DNA of 64,000 nt from Chryseobacterium viscerum. GTDB taxonomy: Bacteria; Bacteroidota; Bacteroidia; Flavobacteriales; Weeksellaceae. The notes below the pieces were generated by a model, which did not search any database, was not told the DNA's origin, and saw nothing but the letters and a program-made list of their open reading frames with translations. The stretch lies in NCBI RefSeq assembly GCF_025949665.1, contig NZ_JAPDFT010000003.1:248001-312000 (forward strand). The letters are read 5' to 3'. Below are positions 7,957-15,780 of the stretch, one piece after another. The position numbers and the translations under genes are program-made. Each line of letters begins with the position of its first letter. Within the stretch, counting starts at the first letter, position 1.

Positions 7957-8103
7957 AAATCAAGGTAATATTTTTCAGAATCTTCCGTGCATTTGCTCTA
8001 CCTGCTGAGCTACCTCTCCTTTTCGAGGGAAAAGGCAGGATTCGAACCTGCGACCCAATGTTTAATCAATCTCGAAGTATGATTCTAAGACGACACTTGA
8101 TTT
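7957..8103 (-). ncRNA. Y-RNA-like ncRNA 3 with permuted tRNA mimic
   Basis: The clearest member. Outer stem AAAUCAAG/CUUGAUUU (8096-8103 with 7957-7964), box UGUCGU, inner stem AGAAUC/GAUUCU (8081-8086 with 7977-7982), 3' box UUAC. Insert: T arm GCAGG-UUCGAAU-CCUGC (8035-8051), acceptor CUUUUCC/GGAGAGG with an 8-base loop (8013-8034), D arm GCUCAGCAGGUAGAGC (7995-8010). It has its own promoter at 8138-8174. Confidence 0.8.
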
Positions 8104-8137
8104 TTATGTTTATTCATAATTATTAGTTTTCTTTTTA

Positions 8138-8174
8138 CAAATCTATATTATTACTGCGCATTCTTTTTACGCAG
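8138..8174 (-). promoter_or_regulatory. Promoter and dyad operator of Y-RNAs 3-5
   Basis: Minus-strand -7 box TAGATTTG (8138-8145), and 9 bp further upstream the dyad TGCG-N11-CGCA (8155-8174, plus-strand TGCGCATTCTTTTTACGCAG). The same dyad at the same distance precedes ro60, Y-RNA 1 and tatD. Here both arms are changed in a compensating way (TGCG/CGCA instead of TACG/CGTA). Confidence 0.75.
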
Positions 8175-8190
8175 TTCTTTTTTTATTAAA

Positions 8191-8268
8191 AACCAAGCAA
8201 ATAAATAATAAGAGTAAATGATATTCAATTGGAAGTTGACGATGAAACTCTTATCTACGGCATTGGTT
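8191..8268 (-). ncRNA. Y-RNA-like ncRNA 2, minimal form
   Basis: Outer stem AACCAA/UUGGUU (8263-8268 with 8191-8196), box UGCCGU, perfect 7-bp inner stem AUAAGAG/CUCUUAU (8248-8254 with 8208-8214), 3' box UUGC. The insert is only about 33 bases with no T or D arm. The 3' stem runs into U5, so it probably ends the RNA 1-2 transcript. Confidence 0.7.
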
Positions 8269-8271
8269 AGC

Positions 8272-8341
8272 TACCGGGCAAGCTGATGAAAGACTCTGTC
8301 AGTTTGGAATCGAAGTAGGTCTTTCTAACGGCACCAGTATT
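8272..8341 (-). ncRNA. Y-RNA-like ncRNA 1, minimal form
   Basis: Outer stem UACUGG/CCGGUA (8334-8339 with 8272-8277), box UGCCGU, perfect 7-bp inner stem GAAAGAC/GUCUUUC (8319-8325 with 8288-8294), 3' box UUGC, and a loop of about 24 bases without tRNA features. Its 5' end falls about 11 bases after the -7 box at 8352-8359. Confidence 0.7.
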
Positions 8342-8351
8342 ATTAACACTG

Positions 8352-8388
8352 CAAAATTATGCTGTATGTACGCAATCTTTTTACGTAG
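8352..8388 (-). promoter_or_regulatory. Promoter and dyad operator of Y-RNAs 1-2
   Basis: Minus-strand -7 box TAATTTTG (8352-8359) and, 9 bp upstream, the dyad TACG-N11-CGTA (8369-8388). Near-identical to the element before ro60. Confidence 0.8.
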
Positions 8389-8503
8389 TTTGATTTTTAT
8401 TGAGAAAATAATGATAAGATCATTTCAAGTTCCTATTCAATTCTATAAAATAAATTTCCCATAATCTTTCTTTCCTTATTTTATGATGCAATCTGATTCA
8501 TCA

Positions 8504-9082
8504 TTAATCGATTTGAAATGTGGATTTCCAAACAAAGATGTCATAAAAGCTGGAAGCATTAAGTTTATTAATCTTTTCCAGAATTTCTTTCAGTCTTTCC
8601 CGTTGTATTGTTTTCAATTCTGCTTTGGATAAATCAGCTTCACAATATTCCTGTATAAATTTTCTAAAATCAGAGGCAGTTACAGAACGACACATTTTTT
8701 CCATGACCTGCATTCTAACAGTTAACAATAATTCATCATCCCAATCTTTTTGCTCTTTTTGGATATATTTCGTATCATAGCTTTCAAACACAAAGGGAGA
8801 GAAACTTGTACACCAATCACCCCATTGATCCTCATCAAAATTTCCTGTAAATATTTCCATAGCATTTCCATCAACTGTAATAACAGAATTCATATTAATA
8901 TGATCTGCTTTTATAGCGCTTATCCATTCTTCAACATTTTGAATTATGACTCCTTGAATATTTACAACAAAAAGATCCGCCGCATGATCAAAACATTTTG
9001 ATTTCTTAAACTTAAATTGGAAAGATGTATCTCCAAGCTGTATAATATCTGAAAATACAGGATATTTATTGATAATTTTCAT
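8504..9082 (-). CDS. Hypothetical protein between ro60 and the Y-RNA cluster
   Basis: 192 residues, soluble, slightly acidic. The N-terminal half looks beta-rich (MKIINKYPVFSDIIQLGDTS); the C-terminal third (about 125-180) is charged and helical (SDFRKFIQEYCEADLSKAEL). I recognise no family. It starts 47 bp after the ro60 stop on the same strand and lies directly before the Y-RNA promoter, so it is probably co-transcribed with ro60. No clear -7 box of its own. A role in the Ro60/Y-RNA particle is a guess from position only. Confidence 0.65.
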   Translation of the reverse strand: MKIINKYPVFSDIIQLGDTSFQFKFKKSKCFDHAADLFVVNIQGVIIQNVEEWISAIKADHINMNSVITVDGNAMEIFTGNFDEDQWGDWCTSFSPFVFESYDTKYIQKEQKDWDDELLLTVRMQVMEKMCRSVTASDFRKFIQEYCEADLSKAELKTIQRERLKEILEKINKLNASSFYDIFVWKSTFQID

Positions 9083-9129
9083 GGGTTTTGATTTACTAAA
9101 TTACATTTGAATTTTAAAAGCAGTGCCTG

Positions 9130-10650
9130 TTACAGCACTACTTTTTGAATCATTTCCACTGCAGATTTCTTGTCTTCCAAGGCATTCAACACATCGAAAA
9201 TTTTATCTGACCAACCTGCAATAAGGTGTACGTCATCTTTCCTGATATCAAGTGGCTGTGTACCATAACCCGCAAGGTCAAAAATATACAGTTTTGCATG
9301 AGGAGCGATAGCTTTGTACTTTTTCCATGAGTCTTCAAAGGAGTTCCTGTTTCCTCTGCTATCCCATAGCTGAGTATCTGTGAAAAGCATTACTTTATCC
9401 ACCTGTTCTCTTCTTTTGATAAGGTCCTCGATCACCAGATAGCCACTGGTGGAATATCCTACTTCACCTTCACGCTTATAGAATGCGTCTACATTCCTCA
9501 AAATACTGTTTTTAGGCATTGGGACTCTTAGCCAACGATCACCGAAGATACCTGTCACTACGTTTTTACATTGTGACTGCAGAATCATCGACATCAGCAA
9601 ACCGATATCATACAACAAGATTTTACTTTTGCCGGAAACGGATTTCTGCATAGAACCTGAGACGTCTGCAGCGATCACTACTGAAGTGTCGAAACCAAAA
9701 CCTTTGATATTTCTGGCACTTACCACAACAGCATTCTCCAATGCTTCCAATACCGAGGACAGATAAGGAGAATCAATATTTTTTAATTCTCTATAAGCCG
9801 CAAGAAATCGGAATGGGAGTTGTTTTGAATTGGATACGGCTCTTTCATCAGAAAGATATCTGCATACTTTATTCATTGCATCAGGTGATACTCTCGCTTC
9901 CAGGATATTCCTCAGGTTTCTCATGGTTGCCATATAACCCAATTTATTGCTGAAGATCAGTTCTTCCCATTTGTTTTTGAAGGTTAACTTTCTTTCTGCA
10001 TCATTTGCAAATTTCGTCTGACCTAAAACTGAAAGTTCTACTTCCCATGTATAAGGAGTTTCCAATGTGTTATTGGCAATTTTATTGAAAACAGCTTGTT
10101 GGTTTTCATCCTTAGCTTTTGGGTGAACCAGGAATAATGCATCTCTCAGGGTTACTTCTGCTTTTCTGTTGTATTTTGCAAACTGGTATTCATCGAATGT
10201 ATTGAATGATCTTACCAGACCTTTTTGAATCTGCTTTGACAGTTTGTTCAATTTTTTGGTATCTGTTCTTTTATTCGCAAGTTGGTAGTATGCCAGCAAT
10301 TCTGTGATTTCATCTGCTCTCTGGACCACACCTTCTACCGTTTTACTTACCAGATCCGTACCGGAAACCTGCTTTGCCAATTCGGTAGTCAATACCAATG
10401 GAATGGAACGCAAATACATATCTTTTCTTGCATACACTGCCAGTTTAGCTACAAATTCAGGATCATTTTTTTTGATCAGAGACTGGATTCTTTCCAATCT
10501 GTCGTTTCCTTTTTCATAGTTGGCATCGGACAGTCCTGTTGTAACAACAGCACTATACAATTCTTCTGCAGGTGTCATGGCATATACTTTTGCACCTTCG
10601 TAGTTCAGGACTACTTTTTTATTTTCTTTTTTTAAAAAATTAAATTTCAT
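9130..10650 (-). CDS. TROVE domain protein, Ro60 homologue
   Basis: 506 residues from the ATG at 10650. The N-terminal TROVE (HEAT-repeat ring) region covers about residues 10-330, with motifs such as MTPAEELYSAVVTTGL, SIPLVLTTELA and VTLRDALFLVHPKA. A C-terminal von Willebrand A domain carries the metal-binding DVSGS (IAADVSGSMQKS). Ro60 proteins bind Y RNAs on their outer surface and misfolded RNA in the central hole; bacterial Rsr works with exonucleases in stress RNA processing. The frame is open to 10734, but the -7 box and start site lie inside that extension, so the downstream ATG was chosen. Six Y-RNA-like genes follow on the same strand. Confidence 0.92.
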   Translation of the reverse strand: MKFNFLKKENKKVVLNYEGAKVYAMTPAEELYSAVVTTGLSDANYEKGNDRLERIQSLIKKNDPEFVAKLAVYARKDMYLRSIPLVLTTELAKQVSGTDLVSKTVEGVVQRADEITELLAYYQLANKRTDTKKLNKLSKQIQKGLVRSFNTFDEYQFAKYNRKAEVTLRDALFLVHPKAKDENQQAVFNKIANNTLETPYTWEVELSVLGQTKFANDAERKLTFKNKWEELIFSNKLGYMATMRNLRNILEARVSPDAMNKVCRYLSDERAVSNSKQLPFRFLAAYRELKNIDSPYLSSVLEALENAVVVSARNIKGFGFDTSVVIAADVSGSMQKSVSGKSKILLYDIGLLMSMILQSQCKNVVTGIFGDRWLRVPMPKNSILRNVDAFYKREGEVGYSTSGYLVIEDLIKRREQVDKVMLFTDTQLWDSRGNRNSFEDSWKKYKAIAPHAKLYIFDLAGYGTQPLDIRKDDVHLIAGWSDKIFDVLNALEDKKSAVEMIQKVVL

Positions 10651-10709
10651 GGTTACTGTTTTTTTGTTAAACATGGAGAAGAATTGATATTTCCTCTCTG
10701 ATTTCTGAT

Positions 10710-10747
10710 GCAAAGTAAAAACAGTATTGCGCAATCTTTTTGCGTAG
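10710..10747 (-). promoter_or_regulatory. ro60 promoter with dyad operator
   Basis: Minus-strand -7 box TACTTTG (10711-10717) and, 10 bp upstream, the dyad element 10728-10747 (plus-strand TGCGCAATCTTTTTGCGTAG). The element occupies the place of a -33 box, which would suit an activator or an alternative sigma factor. Confidence 0.8.
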
Positions 10748-10939
10748 AAAATTTTTCTTTAATTTTTTTTAAAATTTTATTTTTTTAATGGGTTGAAAGG
10801 AGATTTTATAGAGGATATCTCAATTGGATAAACATTCAGGATTTGCGGATTACACAGATTTAAGTTTCGGCTAAATGGTAACTTATAAGGTAGGTTAAAA
10901 ACCACCCATTGAAAATAAACATAGATCTTTAATGACAAT

Positions 10940-11000
10940 CTAATTCCTAATTCCTAATTCCTAATTCCTAATTCCTAATTCCTAATTCCTAATTCCTAAT
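10940..11000. repeat. 7-bp tandem repeat, 8.7 copies of CTAATTC
   Basis: Eight perfect units and one partial unit, 71 bp upstream of the -7 box of the VOC gene. The rest of 10748-11097 holds only AT-rich spacer. A 7-bp unit is not a codon multiple, but it lies outside any gene, so length changes could only alter promoter spacing. Confidence 0.9.
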
Positions 11001-11070
11001 TATAAAATCCTTCTATCATTCGTTTTCATTAAAAAAATCATCTCTGATTTGTTTTTAAGAAAGGGTTTTC

Positions 11071-11078
11071 TAGCTTTG
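11071..11078 (+). promoter_or_regulatory. -7 box TAGCTTTG of the VOC gene
   Basis: Perfect TAnnTTTG match, 19 bases before the ATG at 11098. Confidence 0.6.
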
Positions 11079-11097
11079 CTATTATTAAAATTAAGCT

Positions 11098-11550
11098 ATG
11101 ATTAAGGGAATATATGAGACTCATGTACAGGTAAGCAATCTGGAAAACGCAATACAGTTTTATACAGAAGTGTTAGGATTGAAACTGGCTCACAGAGATG
11201 GAACCAGACCTATCGCTTTTCTATGGGTTGGAGAAGGGAAAGAATTTATGTTAGGACTGTGGGAACAGGCGGAAAATCTCCAGACTAGGCATTTTGCTTT
11301 TTCAAGCAGTAAAGAAGATATTTTAAATTATTCAGTAGAATTTTTGAAAAATAAGAATTTGAAACCTTACAATTTTCTAAAAAACGGAAGTACTGAACCT
11401 ATGGTATTTGCGTGGATGCCCGCACTGGCCATTTATTTTAATGATCCTGATGGAAACCAGCTTGAATTTATCTCTATTCTTGAGGGGGAAAGCAAACCGG
11501 AATTGGGTGTGCTTAGTTATGAGGAATGGATGGAACAGGTAAAAAATTGA
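11098..11550 (+). CDS. VOC (glyoxalase/bleomycin resistance) family protein
   Basis: 150 residues. The vicinal-oxygen-chelate fold shows as two beta-alpha-beta-beta-beta halves: HVQVSNLENAIQFYTEVLGL at the N-terminus and IYFNDPDGNQLEFISILEGE at the C-terminus. Metal-ligand candidates are His9 and the Glu in QLEFI. Members include glyoxalase I, dioxygenases and drug-binding proteins; nothing here picks one. It is a single gene with its own promoter, unrelated by position to the flanking operons. Confidence 0.8.
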   Translation: MIKGIYETHVQVSNLENAIQFYTEVLGLKLAHRDGTRPIAFLWVGEGKEFMLGLWEQAENLQTRHFAFSSSKEDILNYSVEFLKNKNLKPYNFLKNGSTEPMVFAWMPALAIYFNDPDGNQLEFISILEGESKPELGVLSYEEWMEQVKN

Positions 11551-11698
11551 TACAGAAATTATAGAAATATTTGTCAAAGGTCAATAATATAATACAGAGG
11601 TGCAAGGGAATCAAAGACTTAAGGGGATCAAAATAAAATTCTTATTAAACAAAATTTTTGCGCCCTTGCGACCGTCAACAAAATGATAAGATCAGTCT

Positions 11699-13042
11699 TT
11701 AACCGCTTACAAGTTTCTTCACTGCCAGCACGTGCTTACAAGGACCTCTTTCTCCCTGATATTTACTGAACCATTCGCAGGTACAGCGTTCTTTTTCTTC
11801 TTCAATGATTACCGTATGATGTACATCAGTTCCTTCTACTCTGGCTTCTGTTCTTTCTTTGTTGTTATTTAAAATTTCTACTTTTCCGCCTTCTATCAAC
11901 TTTTCGGCATTTTTTATGCGAGGATTGAGGCCAATAATACGGCTTAATTTAAAAGGAAGTCTGCGGTAGAAAAATTCATGATCATCAAGGTCATACCCAA
12001 GTAATCCCATTGCAGCAAGTCTTCCTGTAATATTTTCAGCTTTGCTGAAACTCAGATTTTCCTTCAGAGCAAGTATAGCTGGATCAAAAGATTGATTGGC
12101 ATAGGCATACTTATCCAAAGCATCAATCCACTCATCAGAAACCTCAGAAATAAGGTTTTCCAATACAGCACCTTCTCCTGAGAAACCTCTCCAGCACTCT
12201 CTTGACAAAGAAAAGCTGAATCTGATATGTCCCATATAGAGCTGCCACGTTGTAGACTGCATATTAGAATGTGGAAAAACCTGCATACAATCAATATAAG
12301 GAAGCAATGGTTCTAAAAGACGAAGCCTGTGAAGACCGCCTATACAAACAGCATCCACAGATTTTACCGGAGAGAAAATGGGTTTATTTCCTCTCACAAT
12401 CAGATAATAATCCAACTTTATGGTTCCTTTCGGCATTCCCTGGAACAGCTGCTGTGTCTGAATTTTATTAAAAGTATGCCGTTTTTCAGATTCTGATAAA
12501 TAAACCTGAACAGTTCCCAGTCCTTTGATCCATTTTACCGGTAAAGGAACCTTTTTTTCTATTACCTTTTCCTCTTTTTTGTACAGGCCCACTTCTTTTT
12601 CACCCACGGAAAGTATAATTTTTTCATTTGGGCGGATGCTTCCCAGGGCGTTTATCATAGGCTGATTAAAATCAACATTGGTAGTTCCGTTTTCCAGGAA
12701 CTCACCTTCCAGACCATCAGGCAGTATGTCAACTCTTGCATAGACTCCGGCACAGTGAGAAAAACCTTCAAAGCGTAATCTTTGATTTCCGGCTGTTACT
12801 ATCGGATCTTTGAGAAATGCCATCTGAAACGGAGACAGATTAAAGCTGGATTTCACAATATTGGAAAGTGTAATCAGGCAACGTGCTAAAATAAAAGGCT
12901 GCCTGACATTTCCCCAGAAAAAACACGGGACATCGGTATTTTTATGGACCTCACTGTATTTAGCAAGAAAAAGCTCTTCAAGCGCATCTTTCCTTACTAA
13001 AGAGGATGCTTCTGAATAGTTGTAAATAAGTGTATCCTCCAT
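11699..13042 (-). CDS. SWIM zinc-finger protein
   Basis: 447 residues. The C-terminal SWIM motif (CxCxnCxH) is seen as CTCEWFSKYQGERGPCKHVL, about residues 424-443. The large N-terminal part has no catalytic motif I can name. It is 3 bp downstream of the DUF6493 gene, so they are one operon. SWIM proteins of this kind accompany MoxR-AAA/vWA systems (the E. coli yehQ neighbourhood is an example) and RNA-repair gene groups, which fits the MoxR-vWA operon at 26.7-34.9 kb. Its own role is unknown; nucleic-acid or protein binding through the zinc finger is likely. Confidence 0.78.
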   Translation of the reverse strand: MEDTLIYNYSEASSLVRKDALEELFLAKYSEVHKNTDVPCFFWGNVRQPFILARCLITLSNIVKSSFNLSPFQMAFLKDPIVTAGNQRLRFEGFSHCAGVYARVDILPDGLEGEFLENGTTNVDFNQPMINALGSIRPNEKIILSVGEKEVGLYKKEEKVIEKKVPLPVKWIKGLGTVQVYLSESEKRHTFNKIQTQQLFQGMPKGTIKLDYYLIVRGNKPIFSPVKSVDAVCIGGLHRLRLLEPLLPYIDCMQVFPHSNMQSTTWQLYMGHIRFSFSLSRECWRGFSGEGAVLENLISEVSDEWIDALDKYAYANQSFDPAILALKENLSFSKAENITGRLAAMGLLGYDLDDHEFFYRRLPFKLSRIIGLNPRIKNAEKLIEGGKVEILNNNKERTEARVEGTDVHHTVIIEEEKERCTCEWFSKYQGERGPCKHVLAVKKLVSG

Positions 13043-13045
13043 AAT

Positions 13046-15742
13046 CTATTTTTTCAGAAGAAGACTACATATTTTTTTCAGACTCGAGTTTTCTTTCCAG
13101 CTATCTAGTTTTATGATTATCTCTTTATGTGCTTCTGAGTGATTCAAAGCCAATACTTCATGGTATATTTCCAGAATCTTTTTCAGATTGGTTACCGGTG
13201 TTTCCATTTGAAGCAATATATTGGAAATTAATTCTTCCAGGGCAATATTATGATTCTTACTGACATTCAGCATATGATGCTGCATGAGATCTGTTAGTCT
13301 TTTAACAGGTGCCCATTCCAACTTTTCATGCAGACCAATCACTCTACCTAACCATGCATTATCCATGGTTTGGGAAGAAACGTGTTCCAGCCAAATTTCA
13401 GCTGCTGTACCGCGGATCGTCTTATCGCTGTCCAGGAAAATAGTTCCTAAGAACAGATATCCGATTTCATCCAAAGGTTTTTTAACCTGATAAAGCGCAT
13501 TTGCTGTATTCAAAACCAGACTTCTTTCATAAACTTCGGCAATTCCTGAAAAGAAAAGACAGTGCTTGATTACTTTTGCCAAAGCATTTGCCGGAGTGTT
13601 CGGAAAGCACAGCATCAAAGCGGGAATTTCGGTAAGTTCTTTCTGTTCGGCAACGAAATACTCCACGAATAAAGGTTCTTTTCTTTTTACAAGATGATAT
13701 TTAGGGATAACAATCTTCAGCTCTACAGGGTAGTATGAGTTTTTCTTATTATCAATGGTTTTCCATTTGTAAGCCCCTGAAAAGAATTCTACAGGAATAT
13801 CATCATACCCGAAACTGCTGAATTCTTCAAACACTATTTCCGGTGAACGGGTAATTCCCGCAGTCATCCACCATGAAGGGTGTTCAAATTTTCCTTCCGG
13901 CTTAACATTTTTGCCAAAGAAGAAAAGTAACAGTTCTTTATATTCTCCTTTTAATCTTCTTTCAACTTCTACAACAGCTTCTGAAGTATTGTCTAAAGCA
14001 CAACGCTGCAATGCCAGCTGAATATCCAGATGATGGGGTTCAATATTATTATTCTGATAGCTCTCCAGTCTTTCCACCAGTGTAATAGGGGAAATCCAGC
14101 ATGGAGCATGGGTAACAGGGAACAATAACGGGATTTTATCTCCTGATTTTATTTTTTCATATGCATGGATAGCAAGCTCCTTAAAAGCTATTCTGGCAGG
14201 GCAGTCTGCTCCCACATTTTCAATTGGCCCCAATTTTTTCTGATAATTGGAGTAAGATTCTCTTGCTGTTTCCTCTTCTTTGGTCTTATGGTAAATTTTT
14301 TCCAGATTTTTAAGCTGAATAGGATATTTTTCCAGTAAACCCAAGCCATAATTGATAATAGCATTGCACAATAAAACATTCAGATAGGGAACTTCCCACT
14401 TCGCAATTGTTTTACAGGCTTTCAAAAATACCGGTTCTATTAATTTCACAGACTCAGCGTTTACATCACCGGCAAAATGGATAAATCCAGTCAAAGCAAT
14501 ATCACAATGCTGGCTGTATGGATCATCCATAGCCAAAGGAAGATAAAACATCAGATCTTCAAAGTTCTGAAGTACTCTCACCGCATTTTCCTCTGTAGTC
14601 AGGGATAATTTTTTCGACGCTATTGCCTCCAGCTCTGGTTGTGTTTCTTCAATATATTTTATCAGAAGAGGACGTACATTAGTCAGTATATTATCTGAAT
14701 AATGGGAAAGAGCCTCTATGATATTTTCTGAAGCTGGAATATATTTAAGGATGATCTTCGCAGCTTTTGACTGTACACCATCATCTTTGCTGACAAATGC
14801 AGTACTTAAAGCCATTCCCAGCATTTCAGGATCTATTTTCTTTCTCTGGAATATTTTTTCGGTAAGTACCAGACTGGAAACAACCACCGTTTTTACTTCC
14901 GAACTCAGTAAATTCGGAAGGTAATGGGAAAATTCATCATTTTTAAAATTAGGAACTCCCACAATTTTTTTCAAATGTGATAATATGGTATTCACAGCTT
15001 TTGACTGTGAGGAAGCCAGCCCTGCAAGCAATTCATCCTGCAGCTCAGACAATTCTTCTTCTGTTGGTTTTAATGATGTAAACGCATCCATAAACCAGCC
15101 TGTTACATTTTTATTAAAATTTCTGTTGGAAGCCAGAAGACATTCTTTCAAAAACCTTTTTCTTTCAATCTTTTTTTCCGTGATGAGCTTCTGAACAATA
15201 GGAAACCATTCTTTACGGAAGGGTAAAGATTTAGAAGGATATTCACATAGATACCAAAAATGGGTATTAAGGGTTTCGGGATGGCGGTCCAGTTCAGCCG
15301 GGTAATTGCTCAGATGATGTCCCAGCAATTCCGGTTTGGGCTTTACATAGCCTTTTTCTGTCCATCCTAAAATATCTTTATAGTTAAACGCTGTAAATTC
15401 AGCTTCTACAGATTCATTGATAAAGTCTGAAAACCATTCCGGGCAGCCCCACTCCAGGATCTGTTCGGTTTGTTCTGCATTACGGAAAAGACTCCAGTAG
15501 TTTTTACCAAAGTTCTTTTTGTCCATACAGACAAATGAAGCAATATCAATAATGGAATGCTGGCTTACAGATCCTGCCGTATGGTAGGAGTTTTTAGTCA
15601 TTACAATTTTACTGATCTCCCTGTCCATTTTCTTTATAGAGGGCACCAGTGTTTTCCTTTCTTCAATGCTAAGTTCTTTTAGAAAAGGGATAATCTCATG
15701 TATTTTTTCCTCATTAAGGATCTCATAAAGTCTTTCTTTCAT
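13046..15742 (-). CDS. DUF6493-type large helical-repeat protein
   Basis: 898 residues, cytoplasmic, mostly amphipathic helices in a HEAT-like pattern over the middle (about 250-480). It starts MKERLYEILNEEKIHEIIPF and matches the DUF6493 family style, found next to SWIM proteins. No catalytic motif seen. It is translationally close to the SWIM gene (3-bp gap) and lies downstream of a shortened, broken copy of itself at 15781-16601. Likely a scaffold partner of the SWIM protein within a MoxR-vWA type system; that is inference from known neighbourhoods. Confidence 0.65.
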   Translation of the reverse strand: MKERLYEILNEEKIHEIIPFLKELSIEERKTLVPSIKKMDREISKIVMTKNSYHTAGSVSQHSIIDIASFVCMDKKNFGKNYWSLFRNAEQTEQILEWGCPEWFSDFINESVEAEFTAFNYKDILGWTEKGYVKPKPELLGHHLSNYPAELDRHPETLNTHFWYLCEYPSKSLPFRKEWFPIVQKLITEKKIERKRFLKECLLASNRNFNKNVTGWFMDAFTSLKPTEEELSELQDELLAGLASSQSKAVNTILSHLKKIVGVPNFKNDEFSHYLPNLLSSEVKTVVVSSLVLTEKIFQRKKIDPEMLGMALSTAFVSKDDGVQSKAAKIILKYIPASENIIEALSHYSDNILTNVRPLLIKYIEETQPELEAIASKKLSLTTEENAVRVLQNFEDLMFYLPLAMDDPYSQHCDIALTGFIHFAGDVNAESVKLIEPVFLKACKTIAKWEVPYLNVLLCNAIINYGLGLLEKYPIQLKNLEKIYHKTKEEETARESYSNYQKKLGPIENVGADCPARIAFKELAIHAYEKIKSGDKIPLLFPVTHAPCWISPITLVERLESYQNNNIEPHHLDIQLALQRCALDNTSEAVVEVERRLKGEYKELLLFFFGKNVKPEGKFEHPSWWMTAGITRSPEIVFEEFSSFGYDDIPVEFFSGAYKWKTIDNKKNSYYPVELKIVIPKYHLVKRKEPLFVEYFVAEQKELTEIPALMLCFPNTPANALAKVIKHCLFFSGIAEVYERSLVLNTANALYQVKKPLDEIGYLFLGTIFLDSDKTIRGTAAEIWLEHVSSQTMDNAWLGRVIGLHEKLEWAPVKRLTDLMQHHMLNVSKNHNIALEELISNILLQMETPVTNLKKILEIYHEVLALNHSEAHKEIIIKLDSWKENSSLKKICSLLLKK

Positions 15743-15780
15743 GTGCTTCTAATTTGATGTATAAATTTGTTTCAGGTTAT

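Noticed and set aside
7440..8100. Broken tRNA pseudogenes
   Set aside because: T and D arms are in permuted order, acceptor stems pair perfectly, and six units share covarying flanking boxes, so a Y-RNA reading explains more than decay.
9130..10734. 534-codon version of ro60
   Set aside because: The first 28 codons overlap the -7 box and the predicted start site.
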